Shown here piece after piece: positions 12,616-21,208 of a stretch of DNA of 64,000 nucleotides. Origin of the DNA: Neptunomonas japonica JAMM 1380 (GTDB lineage Bacteria > Pseudomonadota > Gammaproteobacteria > Pseudomonadales > Balneatricaceae). Where the stretch lies: positions 1-64,000 of the forward strand of contig NZ_AP014546.1 in the NCBI RefSeq assembly GCF_016592555.1, given 5' to 3'. Made by a program: the position numbers and the translations under genes. The notes below the pieces were generated by a model. That model was not told the DNA's origin and searched no databases. It saw only the letters and a program-made list of their open reading frames with translations. How positions within the stretch are numbered: the stretch's first letter is position 1; each line of letters opens with the position of its first letter.

Positions 12616-13035
12616 ATGGATAAATTTGACAGCGCCATCCTTGATCTTCTTGCAAAAAATGCTCGGCAGCCATTGGCTGCAATAGGTGAAGCTATTGGCC
12701 TATCACGTACAGCGGTTAATGACCGTATTCGTAAGCTTGAGAGCCAAGGAGTGATCTGTCGTTACACGATTGAGAGAGGAGATACGCAAGAGCAGCAAAG
12801 CGTATGTGCTTATTTTGAGCTGACGTTTAGGCCTTTTGATCTCCCGACAGTTAAGAAGGAGATAAAAGCGATTGTAGAAGTCCGCCAAGCACACGCGTTG
12901 AGCGGAACAACGGATGTATTGGTGTTTGTAGAGGCACGATCAATGGAGCGTTTGACTCAGGTCCGCCAACAGCTAGCAGAATTACCGCAATTAGAAAAAA
13001 TTGTTACTTCCACAGCGCTAGAACAATTAGTTTGA
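12616..13035 (+). CDS. Lrp/AsnC family transcriptional regulator (next to lysA)
   Basis: This 139-aa protein has the Lrp/AsnC layout. An N-terminal HTH (FDSAILDLLAKNARQPLAAIGEAIGLSRTAVNDRIRKLE) covers residues 4-45. A RAM/ligand-binding domain follows, with the segment HALSGTTDVLVFVEARSMERL. Such proteins are feast/famine regulators that bind amino acids. It diverges from lysA across about 207 bp, so control of lysA in response to lysine is a reasonable but unproven idea. It is shorter than Lrp itself (164 aa). Confidence 0.9.
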   Translation: MDKFDSAILDLLAKNARQPLAAIGEAIGLSRTAVNDRIRKLESQGVICRYTIERGDTQEQQSVCAYFELTFRPFDLPTVKKEIKAIVEVRQAHALSGTTDVLVFVEARSMERLTQVRQQLAELPQLEKIVTSTALEQLV

Positions 13036-13162
13036 AACATAAACACGGCTCCATGGTTTCGTATTCTACTTAACAATATTAAAGTTAGAACGAGACTATA
13101 GCCTGTTAGCTGTATCAATAAGTGAATTACCCTAATATCGTGGCGCGGAACGCTATTTGGCT

Positions 13163-13196
13163 AATAATACATGCCAGTAGAAATGTATTATTTTTT
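13163..13196 (+). terminator. AT-rich terminator downstream of Lrp-type gene
   Basis: AATAATACAT and its complement ATGTATTATT form a 10-bp stem around a ten-base loop. A run of six T follows. It lies about 130 bp after the regulator stop codon. Confidence 0.6.
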
Positions 13197-13216
13197 ATGT
13201 GCTAAGGAGAATGTTT

Positions 13217-13239
13217 AAGGGAGGGCTTGCCTCTCTTAT
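13217..13239 (-). terminator. Hairpin downstream of the decayed paralog
   Basis: Read on the plus strand, AAGGGAGG and CCTCTCTT flank a short loop (an 8-bp stem with one G-T pair). It sits just after the stop codon of the minus-strand remnant. Intact copy B of the same family has a comparable GC-rich hairpin in its 3' region. No clear U-tract follows. Confidence 0.4.
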
Positions 13240-13253
13240 GCACTATCACAATA

Positions 13254-13391
13254 TTATAGTTGAGCTTCAGTTGATTCAGCTGGAGCGACTAAACCTGCCA
13301 GTGCAACTGTTATGCTATAAGCACTAACTAAGTTGTTATTACCCTTTCCCAAATGTGCTTGTACAGAAGAGCCCAAATCCGATAGTGGGCT
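13254..13391 (-). pseudogene. C-terminal remnant of the 95-aa secreted protein family (fourth copy)
   Basis: On the minus strand an open segment from 13391 to the TAA at 13254-13256 encodes 45 residues beginning SPLSDLGSSVQAHLG and ending STEAQL. This lines up along its whole length with the last 44 residues of the intact copy at 47405 (SPLSDLGVSVEAHL to STEAQL), with one extra residue in the middle. Upstream of the conserved SPL there is no signal peptide, no similarity to the family leader, and an in-frame stop a few codons before. I therefore read it as a 5'-truncated relic. A GTG shortly upstream could start a tiny protein, but it has no spaced ribosome site. Confidence 0.8.
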
Positions 13392-13539
13392 ATTGCACAC
13401 CTCTCTAACCGTAACCGAGCCTCATTACTAAAAGTGGTAAGCTCTCTTCTAAGTGACAGGCTTGCTCGGTGAATTCATAAAACCCTAAGATGGAGAGTTT
13501 CGCTTGTTAAGGTGTTTTTTCTACTGGTATTACTATGAG

Positions 13540-14469
13540 TCACTCGCGTACTAGTTTGCGATATTGAGCGGGGGTTATACCAACATACTGCTTGAAGGTA
13601 CGACCAAAATGGCTTTGGTTACTGAAGCCACATTGTAGCCCTATACCGCTTAAGGATGTCAGCTCCTCTTCATGCTGCGAACGGATCAGTAGCTCTTTAG
13701 CATGCTCAACTCTTCGCTGGGTAAGGTACTGGTGGGGAGTGCATGCCATGCTCATTCGGAACATTCTATTAAAATGAAAGGGGCTGAGTTGTGCTACGCC
13801 AGCAAGTTCTTCTAATGATACAGCCTCTCCTAATCTGCTGTGAATATATTCAACGATACGATTACGCACAGCTGTTGTTAAGCCCCCACGAAATAACTTA
13901 GGCGCAGTGCCTAGGCGCATGTGTTGTTTGAGTAAGTGCAGCATTATTGCTTCGCTACCCTGCTGCAACGCTAGGAAGTCACTACTGTCTTTCCAGTGCA
14001 GTGACAGCACTTCGTTATGCAGTATTTGTACTAGCTGCGGATCATTTACATAGGTTAAATCGGGCAACTCTATACAGCGTGGATCTAAGTCGAAAGCAGT
14101 GATGGCGAGCTTGCGAAGAGCATCGTCGCTGAAGTACAGGTGTATGAACTCGAGATGACTTTCAATTTCCCATTTTGAGTCATGTCCAACCGGGAAAAGG
14201 CAAACACTACCTGGCTCTCCTCTAAGTTGTGGAAGGTCGCATCGGCGCACCTGCGAGCCACCACCTTGCAGGTAAATACTGAGTGTATGATGATTAAGGT
14301 TTTGGTAGGTCACACGATCCCAGTCGTTAGCCCAGTGAGCAAAACTAAGACCCCCAGGTAGGTTGCAGATATTACGCTGTATAGCATTCGAAGCTGCTAG
14401 TGTGTCATCCACCCTTCTGGATGGCTGCTTATAGGGGCTATGTTCTCGTGCGGTTATTATCTGCGTCAT
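13540..14469 (-). CDS. AraC family transcriptional regulator
   Basis: This 309-aa protein has an N-terminal cupin-like sensing region (about residues 30-190, with SIYLQGGGSQVRRCDLPQLRGEPGS). It ends with a C-terminal AraC/XylS double helix-turn-helix. The HTH is EAVSLEELAGVAQLSPFHFNRMFRMSMACTPHQYLTQRRVEHAKELL, then GLQCGFSNQSHFGRTFKQYVGITPAQYRKL, which is a textbook family signature. It is divergent from an EamA exporter at 14616, whose expression it may control. The effector is not deducible. Confidence 0.9.
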   Translation of the reverse strand: MTQIITAREHSPYKQPSRRVDDTLAASNAIQRNICNLPGGLSFAHWANDWDRVTYQNLNHHTLSIYLQGGGSQVRRCDLPQLRGEPGSVCLFPVGHDSKWEIESHLEFIHLYFSDDALRKLAITAFDLDPRCIELPDLTYVNDPQLVQILHNEVLSLHWKDSSDFLALQQGSEAIMLHLLKQHMRLGTAPKLFRGGLTTAVRNRIVEYIHSRLGEAVSLEELAGVAQLSPFHFNRMFRMSMACTPHQYLTQRRVEHAKELLIRSQHEEELTSLSGIGLQCGFSNQSHFGRTFKQYVGITPAQYRKLVRE

Positions 14470-14615
14470 GGTTTTAGTCTATCACCAGTGTTTGTCAGAG
14501 TATTTGCTAATTGAGGCGTTCCTGTCAGCTAACCGCAAGATAAGAACAAAATAGCAAGATCGTGATATCTGCTCTTAGGTATAAGTTTTAGCATGCCAGG
14601 TCTTAGGAGAAAGCC

Positions 14616-15515
14616 ATGAATGCATTTTTATATTTAAACACGGTACTAATTTGGGGTTCGACGTGGATAGCTATCCATTGGCAGGCAGGTGATGTGCCGG
14701 TACTCGCGTCAGTATTTTATCGCTTTGCTATTGCGGGTGTAGTGCTGCTGCCGTTGCTCTACTTGCTCCGACGTGTACAAACCACAACGCGAGCGGATCA
14801 CGGCTTTATGCTGCTGCAAGGTGTATGTTTGTTCTCAATGAACTTCGTCTGTTTTTACATAGCAAGTCATACTATTGCGAGTGGGCTGTTGTCAGTTATT
14901 TTCTCTGCTGCCACCTTGTTTAATGCAATGAATAGTCGTTTTTTTTGGGGAGAACGCCCCTCTTCTGAAGTTTTTTTCGCAGGCATTTTAGGCGTGTTTG
15001 GACTTTGCTTAATGTTTTGGCCTGAGCTTAGCCATAGTGGTTTTGACGTATCTGATTTGAAAGGAATTGGTTTGGGGCTATTGGGTACCTACCTTTTCTC
15101 ATTAGGAAATATGATTTCCTTGAGGCACAGCAAGCGAGGACTGAAGCCGTTAACAAGTAATGGTTATGCAATGATCTATGGTGCACTCTTTCTTGCCGGC
15201 TTGATATGGATTACTGGTACGCCTTTGATATGGGATTCGAGTTCTCGTTATGTCTGGAGTCTGCTGTATTTGGCTATGATTGGGACGGTTGTAGGCTTTA
15301 CTGCTTACTTGTCTTTAGTTGGCCGTATAGGCGCTAACAAAGCAGCCTATGCGACTGTCATGTTTCCTGTTGTCGCGCTTAGTCTTTCGACCGTTTTTGA
15401 AGGCTATGTGTGGAGCCTTGGCAGCGTGGTTGGCTTATTATTGGTTTTGTTAGGCAATGGTTTAATACTGGGTGTTCGTTTACCTAGTCTTGGTTTTTTA
15501 AATAATAGTGCTTAA
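14616..15515 (+). CDS. EamA/DMT superfamily transporter
   Basis: This 299-aa inner-membrane protein has about ten hydrophobic segments in two EamA repeats. The first repeat starts LNTVLIWGSTWIAIHWQAG, the typical opening of drug/metabolite transporters. The second covers about residues 150-290. Proteins of this group export amino acids or other metabolites. The substrate cannot be told from the sequence. AGGAGAAAG lies just ahead of the ATG. It is divergent from an AraC regulator and followed by a parS site and a terminator. Confidence 0.88.
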   Translation: MNAFLYLNTVLIWGSTWIAIHWQAGDVPVLASVFYRFAIAGVVLLPLLYLLRRVQTTTRADHGFMLLQGVCLFSMNFVCFYIASHTIASGLLSVIFSAATLFNAMNSRFFWGERPSSEVFFAGILGVFGLCLMFWPELSHSGFDVSDLKGIGLGLLGTYLFSLGNMISLRHSKRGLKPLTSNGYAMIYGALFLAGLIWITGTPLIWDSSSRYVWSLLYLAMIGTVVGFTAYLSLVGRIGANKAAYATVMFPVVALSLSTVFEGYVWSLGSVVGLLLVLLGNGLILGVRLPSLGFLNNSA

Positions 15516-15521
15516 GCCTAA

Positions 15522-15537
15522 TGTTTCACGTGAAACA
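15522..15537. promoter_or_regulatory. parS: parS centromere site 1
   Basis: TGTTTCACGTGAAACA is a perfect 16-bp palindrome identical to the well-known chromosomal ParB-binding consensus of gammaproteobacteria. It sits between the EamA gene and its terminator, about 15 kb from dnaA. parA and parB are not in the window; they usually lie on the other side of oriC. Confidence 0.93.
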
Positions 15538-15554
15538 CTGTAATAGCAGACAAT

Positions 15555-15581
15555 AAAAAACCGGCCTAAGCCGGTTTTTTT
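15555..15581. terminator. Bidirectional terminator between EamA gene and glyS
   Basis: The stem CCGGC / GCCGG surrounds CTAA and is flanked by an A-run and a T-run of six or more. It can stop transcription of both convergent units. Confidence 0.88.
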
Positions 15582-15604
15582 ATATACAGTAAACTAGGTA
15601 TTGT

Positions 15605-17656
15605 TTAGCTGTTCAGTAATGAAATATCTGCAGTACGTAAGAACAAAGCACGAAGCTTGGCAAGAATCGCTATGCGATTATTACGAACATTAATATCTTC
15701 ATCCATAACCATTACAGCATCGAAGAACGCATCAACATCAGTCTGAAGTGTAGCTAGCTCAGCAAGTGCCTGAGTATAGTTACCCGCTTCAAATAGTGGC
15801 TGTATACGATTTTGCAATGCATCAACACTGTTGTTTAGCGAGACCTCTTCGGCTTGAGTAAGCAGAGACGATTCGACAGACGCAGATTCGCTGGCTTCAT
15901 TTTTTGCAAGAATGTTAGAAACACGTTTATTCGCAGCAGCCAGTGATGCGGCTTGTGGCAATGCCTTAAAGCTATTTACAGCGTTAACACGCTTATCAAA
16001 GTCTAAAGGTTGTGTTGGACGAACAGCAACAACGGCAAGGTAGCTATCAATAGAAACCCCTTTGTCTTCATACCATGCGCGTAAGCGTTCTAGCATAAAG
16101 TCCGTTACCTGCTTCGTTGCAGTATCTGCAGCGGGTAAATCTTTATGTAAAGACACTGCCTTAGCCACCACATCTGTTAGGTCGAGGTTTAATTCACGTT
16201 CAATGATAATGCGAAGGATACCTAGTGATGCGCGACGCAGTGCGAATGGATCTTTAGAGCCTGTAGGTGGCTGCTTGATACCAAACAAACCAGTCAATGT
16301 ATCTAAACGATCCGCCAAAGCAACAGCAATACCGGCATTGCTTGCAGGTAGTTCGTCCCCAGCAAATTTTGGAAGATATTGCTCGTTGATAGCTGTAGCC
16401 ACTTCGTTAGCTTCACCATCATTCAATGCGTAGTGATAACCCATGAGGCCTTGGAGGTCTGTGAATTCAAATACCATATCACTAAGTAAGTCACCTTTTG
16501 AAAGGTACCCTGCTCTTTTAGCATTATCTACATCAGTGTTCAGAAGCTCTGCTATATAGCCTGCCAGCTCAGAAATGCGCTTTGCTTTATCAAGTACAGT
16601 GCCTAATTGGTTTTGAAAAACTACGCTAGATAGCTTTTCCACACGTGACTCAAGTGTAGTCTTCTTATCTGTTTCAAAGAAGAATGCAGCATCAGCTAAG
16701 CGAGGACGAATAACTTTTTCGTTACCTGCGATTACCTGTTGTGGGTCTTTAGACTCAATGTTAGCAATCGTAATGAAGTAAGGCATCAGGCTGCCTTCAC
16801 TGTCTACTGCATGAAAGTACTTCTGGTTTTCTTTCATGGATAGAATGAGTGCTTCAGGAGGAACATCAAGAAAGCGCTCTTCAAAGCGGCCTGTGAGTGC
16901 GACTGGCCACTCGTTGAGGGCCGTAACTTCATCAAGCAGTTCAGGGTCGATTTCTGCTGTTCCACCAATATCACTGCCTGCTTTAATGATCTGCGCTTCA
17001 ATTTTAGCGCGTCGTTTTGCAAAATCAGTAATGACATAGCCTGGTGATAGTAGTTTTTCTTCATACTCGGAGGCTGCCATCAACTCAATTTCTTGGTTGT
17101 AATGGAAGCGATGGCCGCGTGTTTTACGTCCTGAAGTCACACCCAGAATTTCAGCTGGAACTACTTCATCTCCAAATAGTATTACTAACCATTTAGATGG
17201 TCTTACGAACTCAATGCGGCTCGCACCCCAACGCATACGCTTTGGAATGGGTAGTGCATTAATTGAATCTTGTATAAAGCTAGGCAACAACGAAATGGTT
17301 TCGCTACCCTTTTCTGTTGCGCGAAATACAAAGTAATCACCTTTGTTAGTCTCAAGAACCTCAAGCTCGCTAGCCTCAATACCACAAGAGCGAGCAAAAC
17401 CATCTATGGCTTGCTGAGGTGCTTTACAAGATGGGCCTCGTTTCTCAACAGCGGTATCTGGTTGTTGGCTGCTCAATGCAGAAATTTTAACGGCTAAGCG
17501 GCGCGGAGCAGCAAATGAACTGACTTCTCCAAAGCTAATGTTAGCTTTAGTCAGGGCATCAGTAATACCTTTGGTAAAGGCATTAGACAGGTTTTTGAGG
17601 GCCTTCGGTGGCAACTCTTCAGTACCGAGTTCTACCAGGAAATCACGAGCTGTCAT
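15605..17656 (-). CDS. glyS: Glycine-tRNA ligase beta subunit
   Basis: This is the beta chain of the heterotetrameric bacterial glycyl-tRNA synthetase, which carries tRNA-recognition parts. The 683-aa protein begins [20 protein letters not shown], the family start. It contains the conserved GPS motif region, the HD-like region LSDMVFEFTDLQGLMGYHYAL, and a C-terminal anticodon-binding domain with FDAVMVMDEDINVRNNRIAIL. Its ATG overlaps the glyQ stop codon (TAATG), so the two chains are translationally coupled. Confidence 0.97.
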   Translation of the reverse strand: MTARDFLVELGTEELPPKALKNLSNAFTKGITDALTKANISFGEVSSFAAPRRLAVKISALSSQQPDTAVEKRGPSCKAPQQAIDGFARSCGIEASELEVLETNKGDYFVFRATEKGSETISLLPSFIQDSINALPIPKRMRWGASRIEFVRPSKWLVILFGDEVVPAEILGVTSGRKTRGHRFHYNQEIELMAASEYEEKLLSPGYVITDFAKRRAKIEAQIIKAGSDIGGTAEIDPELLDEVTALNEWPVALTGRFEERFLDVPPEALILSMKENQKYFHAVDSEGSLMPYFITIANIESKDPQQVIAGNEKVIRPRLADAAFFFETDKKTTLESRVEKLSSVVFQNQLGTVLDKAKRISELAGYIAELLNTDVDNAKRAGYLSKGDLLSDMVFEFTDLQGLMGYHYALNDGEANEVATAINEQYLPKFAGDELPASNAGIAVALADRLDTLTGLFGIKQPPTGSKDPFALRRASLGILRIIIERELNLDLTDVVAKAVSLHKDLPAADTATKQVTDFMLERLRAWYEDKGVSIDSYLAVVAVRPTQPLDFDKRVNAVNSFKALPQAASLAAANKRVSNILAKNEASESASVESSLLTQAEEVSLNNSVDALQNRIQPLFEAGNYTQALAELATLQTDVDAFFDAVMVMDEDINVRNNRIAILAKLRALFLRTADISLLNS

Positions 17657-18621
17657 TACTTATCCTCCTGATGAGCGGCTAATATTTCGTTGCGCAATGC
17701 TTCAGGCGCTAACGGGAAACCAAGTTCTTTACGCGTGTTATAGTAGCCTTGTGCAACTCCGCGGGCTAAAGTTCTAACGCGTAATATATAACGCTGTCGT
17801 TCTGTCACTGAAATGGCATGACGAGCATCAAGCAGGTTAAATGTATGAGAAGCTTTTAGAACTTGCTCGTAAGCTGGTAGTGGTAAATTGACTTCAAGAA
17901 GCTTGTTACATTCTGCTTCGTAGTGATCAAAATTCTCAAAAAGCTTTGGAACATCGGCGTGTTCAAAGTTGTAGGTAGATTGCTCTACTTCGTTTTGGTG
18001 GAAAACATCGCCATAGGTCACCACGCTGCCGTCTGGGCTTTTTGCCCAAATGAGATCATAAACGCTATCGACGTTTTGCAAATACATGGCAATACGTTCA
18101 AGGCCATAAGTGATTTCACCTGTAACGGGATAACACTCTAGTCCGCCGGCTTGTTGAAAGTATGTGAATTGCGATACTTCCATTCCGTTAAGCCAGATTT
18201 CCCAGCCTAAACCCCACGCACCTAATGTTGGTGATTCCCAGTTATCTTCCACAAAGCGCACATCGTGAATCAGTGGATCAACACCAACACGTTGCAGCGA
18301 TTCCAAATACAGCTCTTGAATATTATCTGGTGAAGGTTTCAGTGCAACTTGGAATTGATAATAATGTTGCAGGCGGTTTGGGTTCTCACCATAGCGGCCG
18401 TCTGTTGGACGACGGCTTGGTTGAACGTACGCTGAGCGCCATGTCTCTGGCCCTATTGCACGCAAGAATGTAGCAGGATGAAATGTCCCCGCGCCCACTT
18501 CCATATCCAGAGGCTGGATGATAACGCAGCCCTGTTCAGCCCAATAGGTTTGGAGTGCCAGGATCAATCCCTGGAACGTACTTACATCCGGAGTCACATT
18601 GTCCGTCACGGAAACCACCAT
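17656..18621 (-). CDS. glyQ: Glycine-tRNA ligase alpha subunit
   Basis: This is the catalytic class II chain of glycyl-tRNA synthetase. The start [25 protein letters not shown], the string [20 protein letters not shown] and the tract [23 protein letters not shown] identify the family. I placed the start at the ATG at 18621 (MVVSVTDN...). An upstream ATG at 18663 would add 14 residues ([14 protein letters not shown]) with no family support. No strong ribosome site is visible for either. It is first of the glyQ-glyS pair and divergent from the acyltransferase at 18846. Confidence 0.96.
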   Translation of the reverse strand: MVVSVTDNVTPDVSTFQGLILALQTYWAEQGCVIIQPLDMEVGAGTFHPATFLRAIGPETWRSAYVQPSRRPTDGRYGENPNRLQHYYQFQVALKPSPDNIQELYLESLQRVGVDPLIHDVRFVEDNWESPTLGAWGLGWEIWLNGMEVSQFTYFQQAGGLECYPVTGEITYGLERIAMYLQNVDSVYDLIWAKSPDGSVVTYGDVFHQNEVEQSTYNFEHADVPKLFENFDHYEAECNKLLEVNLPLPAYEQVLKASHTFNLLDARHAISVTERQRYILRVRTLARGVAQGYYNTRKELGFPLAPEALRNEILAAHQEDK

Positions 18622-18845
18622 TTTGAAATAGAATGAAAAATTTAGCGCTAAATTATACACCATTGACTCTGTTTTTCCTTTTCAAAAGACAGGTCGTCGG
18701 GCTGAAATCATCTAAGTCAGTGGTTTCTTATTAAATGTAAGCGTAGGTCATGTAGTAATCAGGACTAATTAATTATGAATTCCTCTTTTATTAAATTTTT
18801 TGAATAGGATTATATATAATGTCATTTTTGTTTTGAGGGCGTGCA

Positions 18846-19742
18846 ATGAAGCACTTAAAAGCGATTCTCGCTATTTTAGTATTAGGGTTGATGTCATTAC
18901 TTCCATTAAAGTGGGCCCAGTCATTAGGTGCTTTTATTGGTAAGCGCTCATCAAAAAATCATGACTCAAACTTGTATCGTATTACTAAGATTAATGTTGA
19001 TCTGTGCTTTCCTGAATTGTCTCCTGAACAAAAAGAGAAGCTTATTGCTACCAGCCTTATTGAAACTGGTAAGACATTTTCAGAGATGGGTATGTCTTGG
19101 TTATGGCCTCCCGCACGCTCTCTTAAAACTATTAAGCAAGTTAATAATGAGTCACTTGTTGAAGAGAGCTTGTCGCATGGTAAGGGCGTTATTCTAATTG
19201 CTCCTCATCTGGGTAACTGGGAAATTCTTAATTTATATTTGTCTGGTCGTTATACTTTTACGGCTATGTATCGTCCCCCCAAACTAAAATTGATGGACGA
19301 TATGATTAAAAAGATGCGTGCACGCCTAGGTACAAAGCTTGCTGCAGCTGATGCTTCAGGTGTCAGGATTGTTATGAAGGCACTTAAGCGAGGCGAAATG
19401 GTTGGAATATTACCTGATCAAGAACCGGCTATCGGTGGTGAGTACGCTTCGTTTTTTGGGAATTCTGCATACACTATGAAGCTGCTACCGCAACTCGCTA
19501 AACAAACAGGGGCTAAAGTTATCTGTGGTTATGCCGAGCGTTTGGGAAATGGAGAAGGTTTTAATCTTCATTTCATAGAGGCAGACCCGTCTATCTATGA
19601 GAAAGATCTGTCTGTCGCAATTGAGGGGATGAATCGCTCAGTAGAGCGCTGCGTTAGAGCGCTTCCTGAGCAATATCAGTGGGAGTATAAACGCTTCGAT
19701 CATCAGCCTGACGGCGTATTAAGGCCCTATCGGAAGCGCTAA
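18846..19742 (+). CDS. LpxL/HtrB-family lysophospholipid (lipid A) acyltransferase
   Basis: This 298-aa membrane-anchored acyltransferase is of the LpxL/LpxM family, which adds secondary acyl chains to lipid A. The N-terminal hydrophobic segment (residues 1-25) would anchor it to the inner membrane. The catalytic H-x4-E appears as APHLGNWEILN (about residue 117). The conserved GILPDQEP tract (about 194) and the C-terminal QWEYKRF (about 280) are family features. It could be an aminolipid acyltransferase rather than LpxL itself. The stop is 3 bp from the convergent trkH, and one hairpin spans both stops. Confidence 0.88.
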   Translation: MKHLKAILAILVLGLMSLLPLKWAQSLGAFIGKRSSKNHDSNLYRITKINVDLCFPELSPEQKEKLIATSLIETGKTFSEMGMSWLWPPARSLKTIKQVNNESLVEESLSHGKGVILIAPHLGNWEILNLYLSGRYTFTAMYRPPKLKLMDDMIKKMRARLGTKLAAADASGVRIVMKALKRGEMVGILPDQEPAIGGEYASFFGNSAYTMKLLPQLAKQTGAKVICGYAERLGNGEGFNLHFIEADPSIYEKDLSVAIEGMNRSVERCVRALPEQYQWEYKRFDHQPDGVLRPYRKR

Positions 19743-19755
19743 GACTAGCGCTTCC
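19732..19755. terminator. Palindrome spanning the convergent ends of lpxL-like gene and trkH
   Basis: GGAAGCGCT and AGCGCTTCC flank AAGACT and form a perfect 9-bp stem. The arms are themselves coding: both proteins end in Lys-Arg-stop using the same bases. There is no U-tract, so termination here may be weak or need help. The symmetry between two genes 3 bp apart still suggests a shared stop signal. Confidence 0.5.
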
Positions 19756-21193
19756 AGAATGCTGGGGTAAAGAGAACCAGCAGTGTAAATACTTCTAAGC
19801 GTCCTAGCAGCATGGCAAAGCAAAGGATCCATTTTGCTGTTTCGTTTAGGTTGCCATAGTAAACAGCAACGTCACCCAGGCCTGGCCCTAAGTTGTTAAG
19901 TGCAGCACCAACAGCAGACCATGCTGTGACTTGATCAAGCCCTGTTCCTAGTAGTGCAATCAGCATGATGATGAATACGATCAGGTAGACTGAGAAAAAA
20001 CCCCATACTGCCTCTAGTACGCGATCAGAGATGGGCTTATTGCCAAGCTTTACGGGTATTACTGCATTGGGGTGTACTAAGCGCATGATCTCTCGGTAGC
20101 CTTGCTTAAGGATAAGCAGTACGCGAATTACCTTCATCCCACCGCCGGTAGAGCCTGCACAGCCTCCAGCAAATGCTGCAACAAACAACATAAATGGCAA
20201 CATGACAGGCCAGTGCGCAAAGTCTGCTGTTGCAAAGCCTGTTGTTGTAGCTATCGAAACAACCATGAAAATAGACTTTCGCATAGAATCAATGGGTGCG
20301 TATGTTTCTGTGCTAACCAGTACGAGCATTGTGATTAATGTTACGGCAGCCAATATGCTGACATAAAATTGAAACTCAGGATCTTGGAAGTAATGTAGTA
20401 TGGTTTTTTGACGCCATGCAAAGAAGTGCAAACTGAAATTTACGGCAGAAATCACCATAAAGAAGATGCAAATTGCTTCGATAACTGAGCTGTCAAAGTA
20501 ACCAATACTCGCATCATGAGTTGAAAAGCCACCTATTGCTACCGTTGAGAAGCTATGGCCTATGGCATCAAACGGTGTCATGCCTGCGGCCCAGTACCCT
20601 AGAGCGCAGGCAATAGTGAGCGATAGGTAGATATACCAGAGTGCTTTTGCTGTTTCGGTGATGCGTGGTGTTAGCTTGCTGTCTTTTACCGGCCCTGGTG
20701 TTTCTGCTCGATATAGCTGCATGCCACCGATCCCTAACATCGGAAGTATTGCAACGGCGAGTACGATGATACCCATGCCGCCTAGCCATTGAAGTTGCTG
20801 GCGGTAGTAAAGTATTGATTTTGGGAGGGCATCGATGCCGGTTATGACGGTTGCCCCGGTGGTAGTTAAGCCTGAAAGCGACTCAAAAACTGCGTCAACA
20901 ACCGTTAGGTGTGGGCTTTGTGACAGTATTAATGGGACGGCCCCAAACATACCTAGTACTACCCAAAAGAGTACTGTTATGAGAAACCCATCTCGTGTTC
21001 TTAAGTCTTGGCGTACACGATAAACCGGAAGCCATATGAGAAACCCGGTGGTTATGGTAATCGCAAAGGCGCCCACAAAGGCATAGTCATGGCCATCATC
21101 ATAGAATAATGAAACGGCGATTGGCGGCAGCATAGTTATGCTGAATACCATTAAAAGTATGCCTAAAATTCTTAGTATAACGCGATAGTGCAT
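19745..21193 (-). CDS. trkH: Trk system potassium uptake protein TrkH
   Basis: This is the membrane pore of the Trk K+ uptake system, working with cytosolic TrkA. The 482-aa protein has the four pore-loop repeats that make the selectivity filter, visible as LTTTGATVITG, TVAIGGFSTHD, ATTTGFATADF and ALNNLGPGLG. About ten transmembrane segments are present, and the conserved GGxGxxxLxVAI motif appears as LGGMGIIVLAVAILP. It directly follows trkA (15 bp), so the two form one transcription unit. Confidence 0.96.
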   Translation of the reverse strand: MHYRVILRILGILLMVFSITMLPPIAVSLFYDDGHDYAFVGAFAITITTGFLIWLPVYRVRQDLRTRDGFLITVLFWVVLGMFGAVPLILSQSPHLTVVDAVFESLSGLTTTGATVITGIDALPKSILYYRQQLQWLGGMGIIVLAVAILPMLGIGGMQLYRAETPGPVKDSKLTPRITETAKALWYIYLSLTIACALGYWAAGMTPFDAIGHSFSTVAIGGFSTHDASIGYFDSSVIEAICIFFMVISAVNFSLHFFAWRQKTILHYFQDPEFQFYVSILAAVTLITMLVLVSTETYAPIDSMRKSIFMVVSIATTTGFATADFAHWPVMLPFMLFVAAFAGGCAGSTGGGMKVIRVLLILKQGYREIMRLVHPNAVIPVKLGNKPISDRVLEAVWGFFSVYLIVFIIMLIALLGTGLDQVTAWSAVGAALNNLGPGLGDVAVYYGNLNETAKWILCFAMLLGRLEVFTLLVLFTPAFWKR

Positions 21194-21208
21194 AACGAGT
21201 TCTCAGGG

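Larger units (their letters stand above)
13036..13539. other. Intergenic region with terminator hairpins and a decayed gene copy
   Basis: There is no intact gene between the Lrp-type regulator and the AraC regulator. The stretch holds an AT-rich terminator hairpin (13163-13196). It also holds a second hairpin at about 13217-13239 and the C-terminal remnant of a secreted-protein paralog on the minus strand (13254-13391). The rest (13036-13160 and 13392-13539) shows nothing I recognise. Confidence 0.7.

Noticed and set aside
13392..13430. GTG start making the remnant at 13254 an intact short gene
   Set aside because: The GTG has no spaced ribosome site, an in-frame TGA lies a few codons upstream, and the signal peptide essential to the family is missing.
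16062..16433. Open frame of 123 codons opposite glyS
   Set aside because: It is a complete overlap with glyS in antisense, with a Ser/Arg-rich composition typical of shadow frames.
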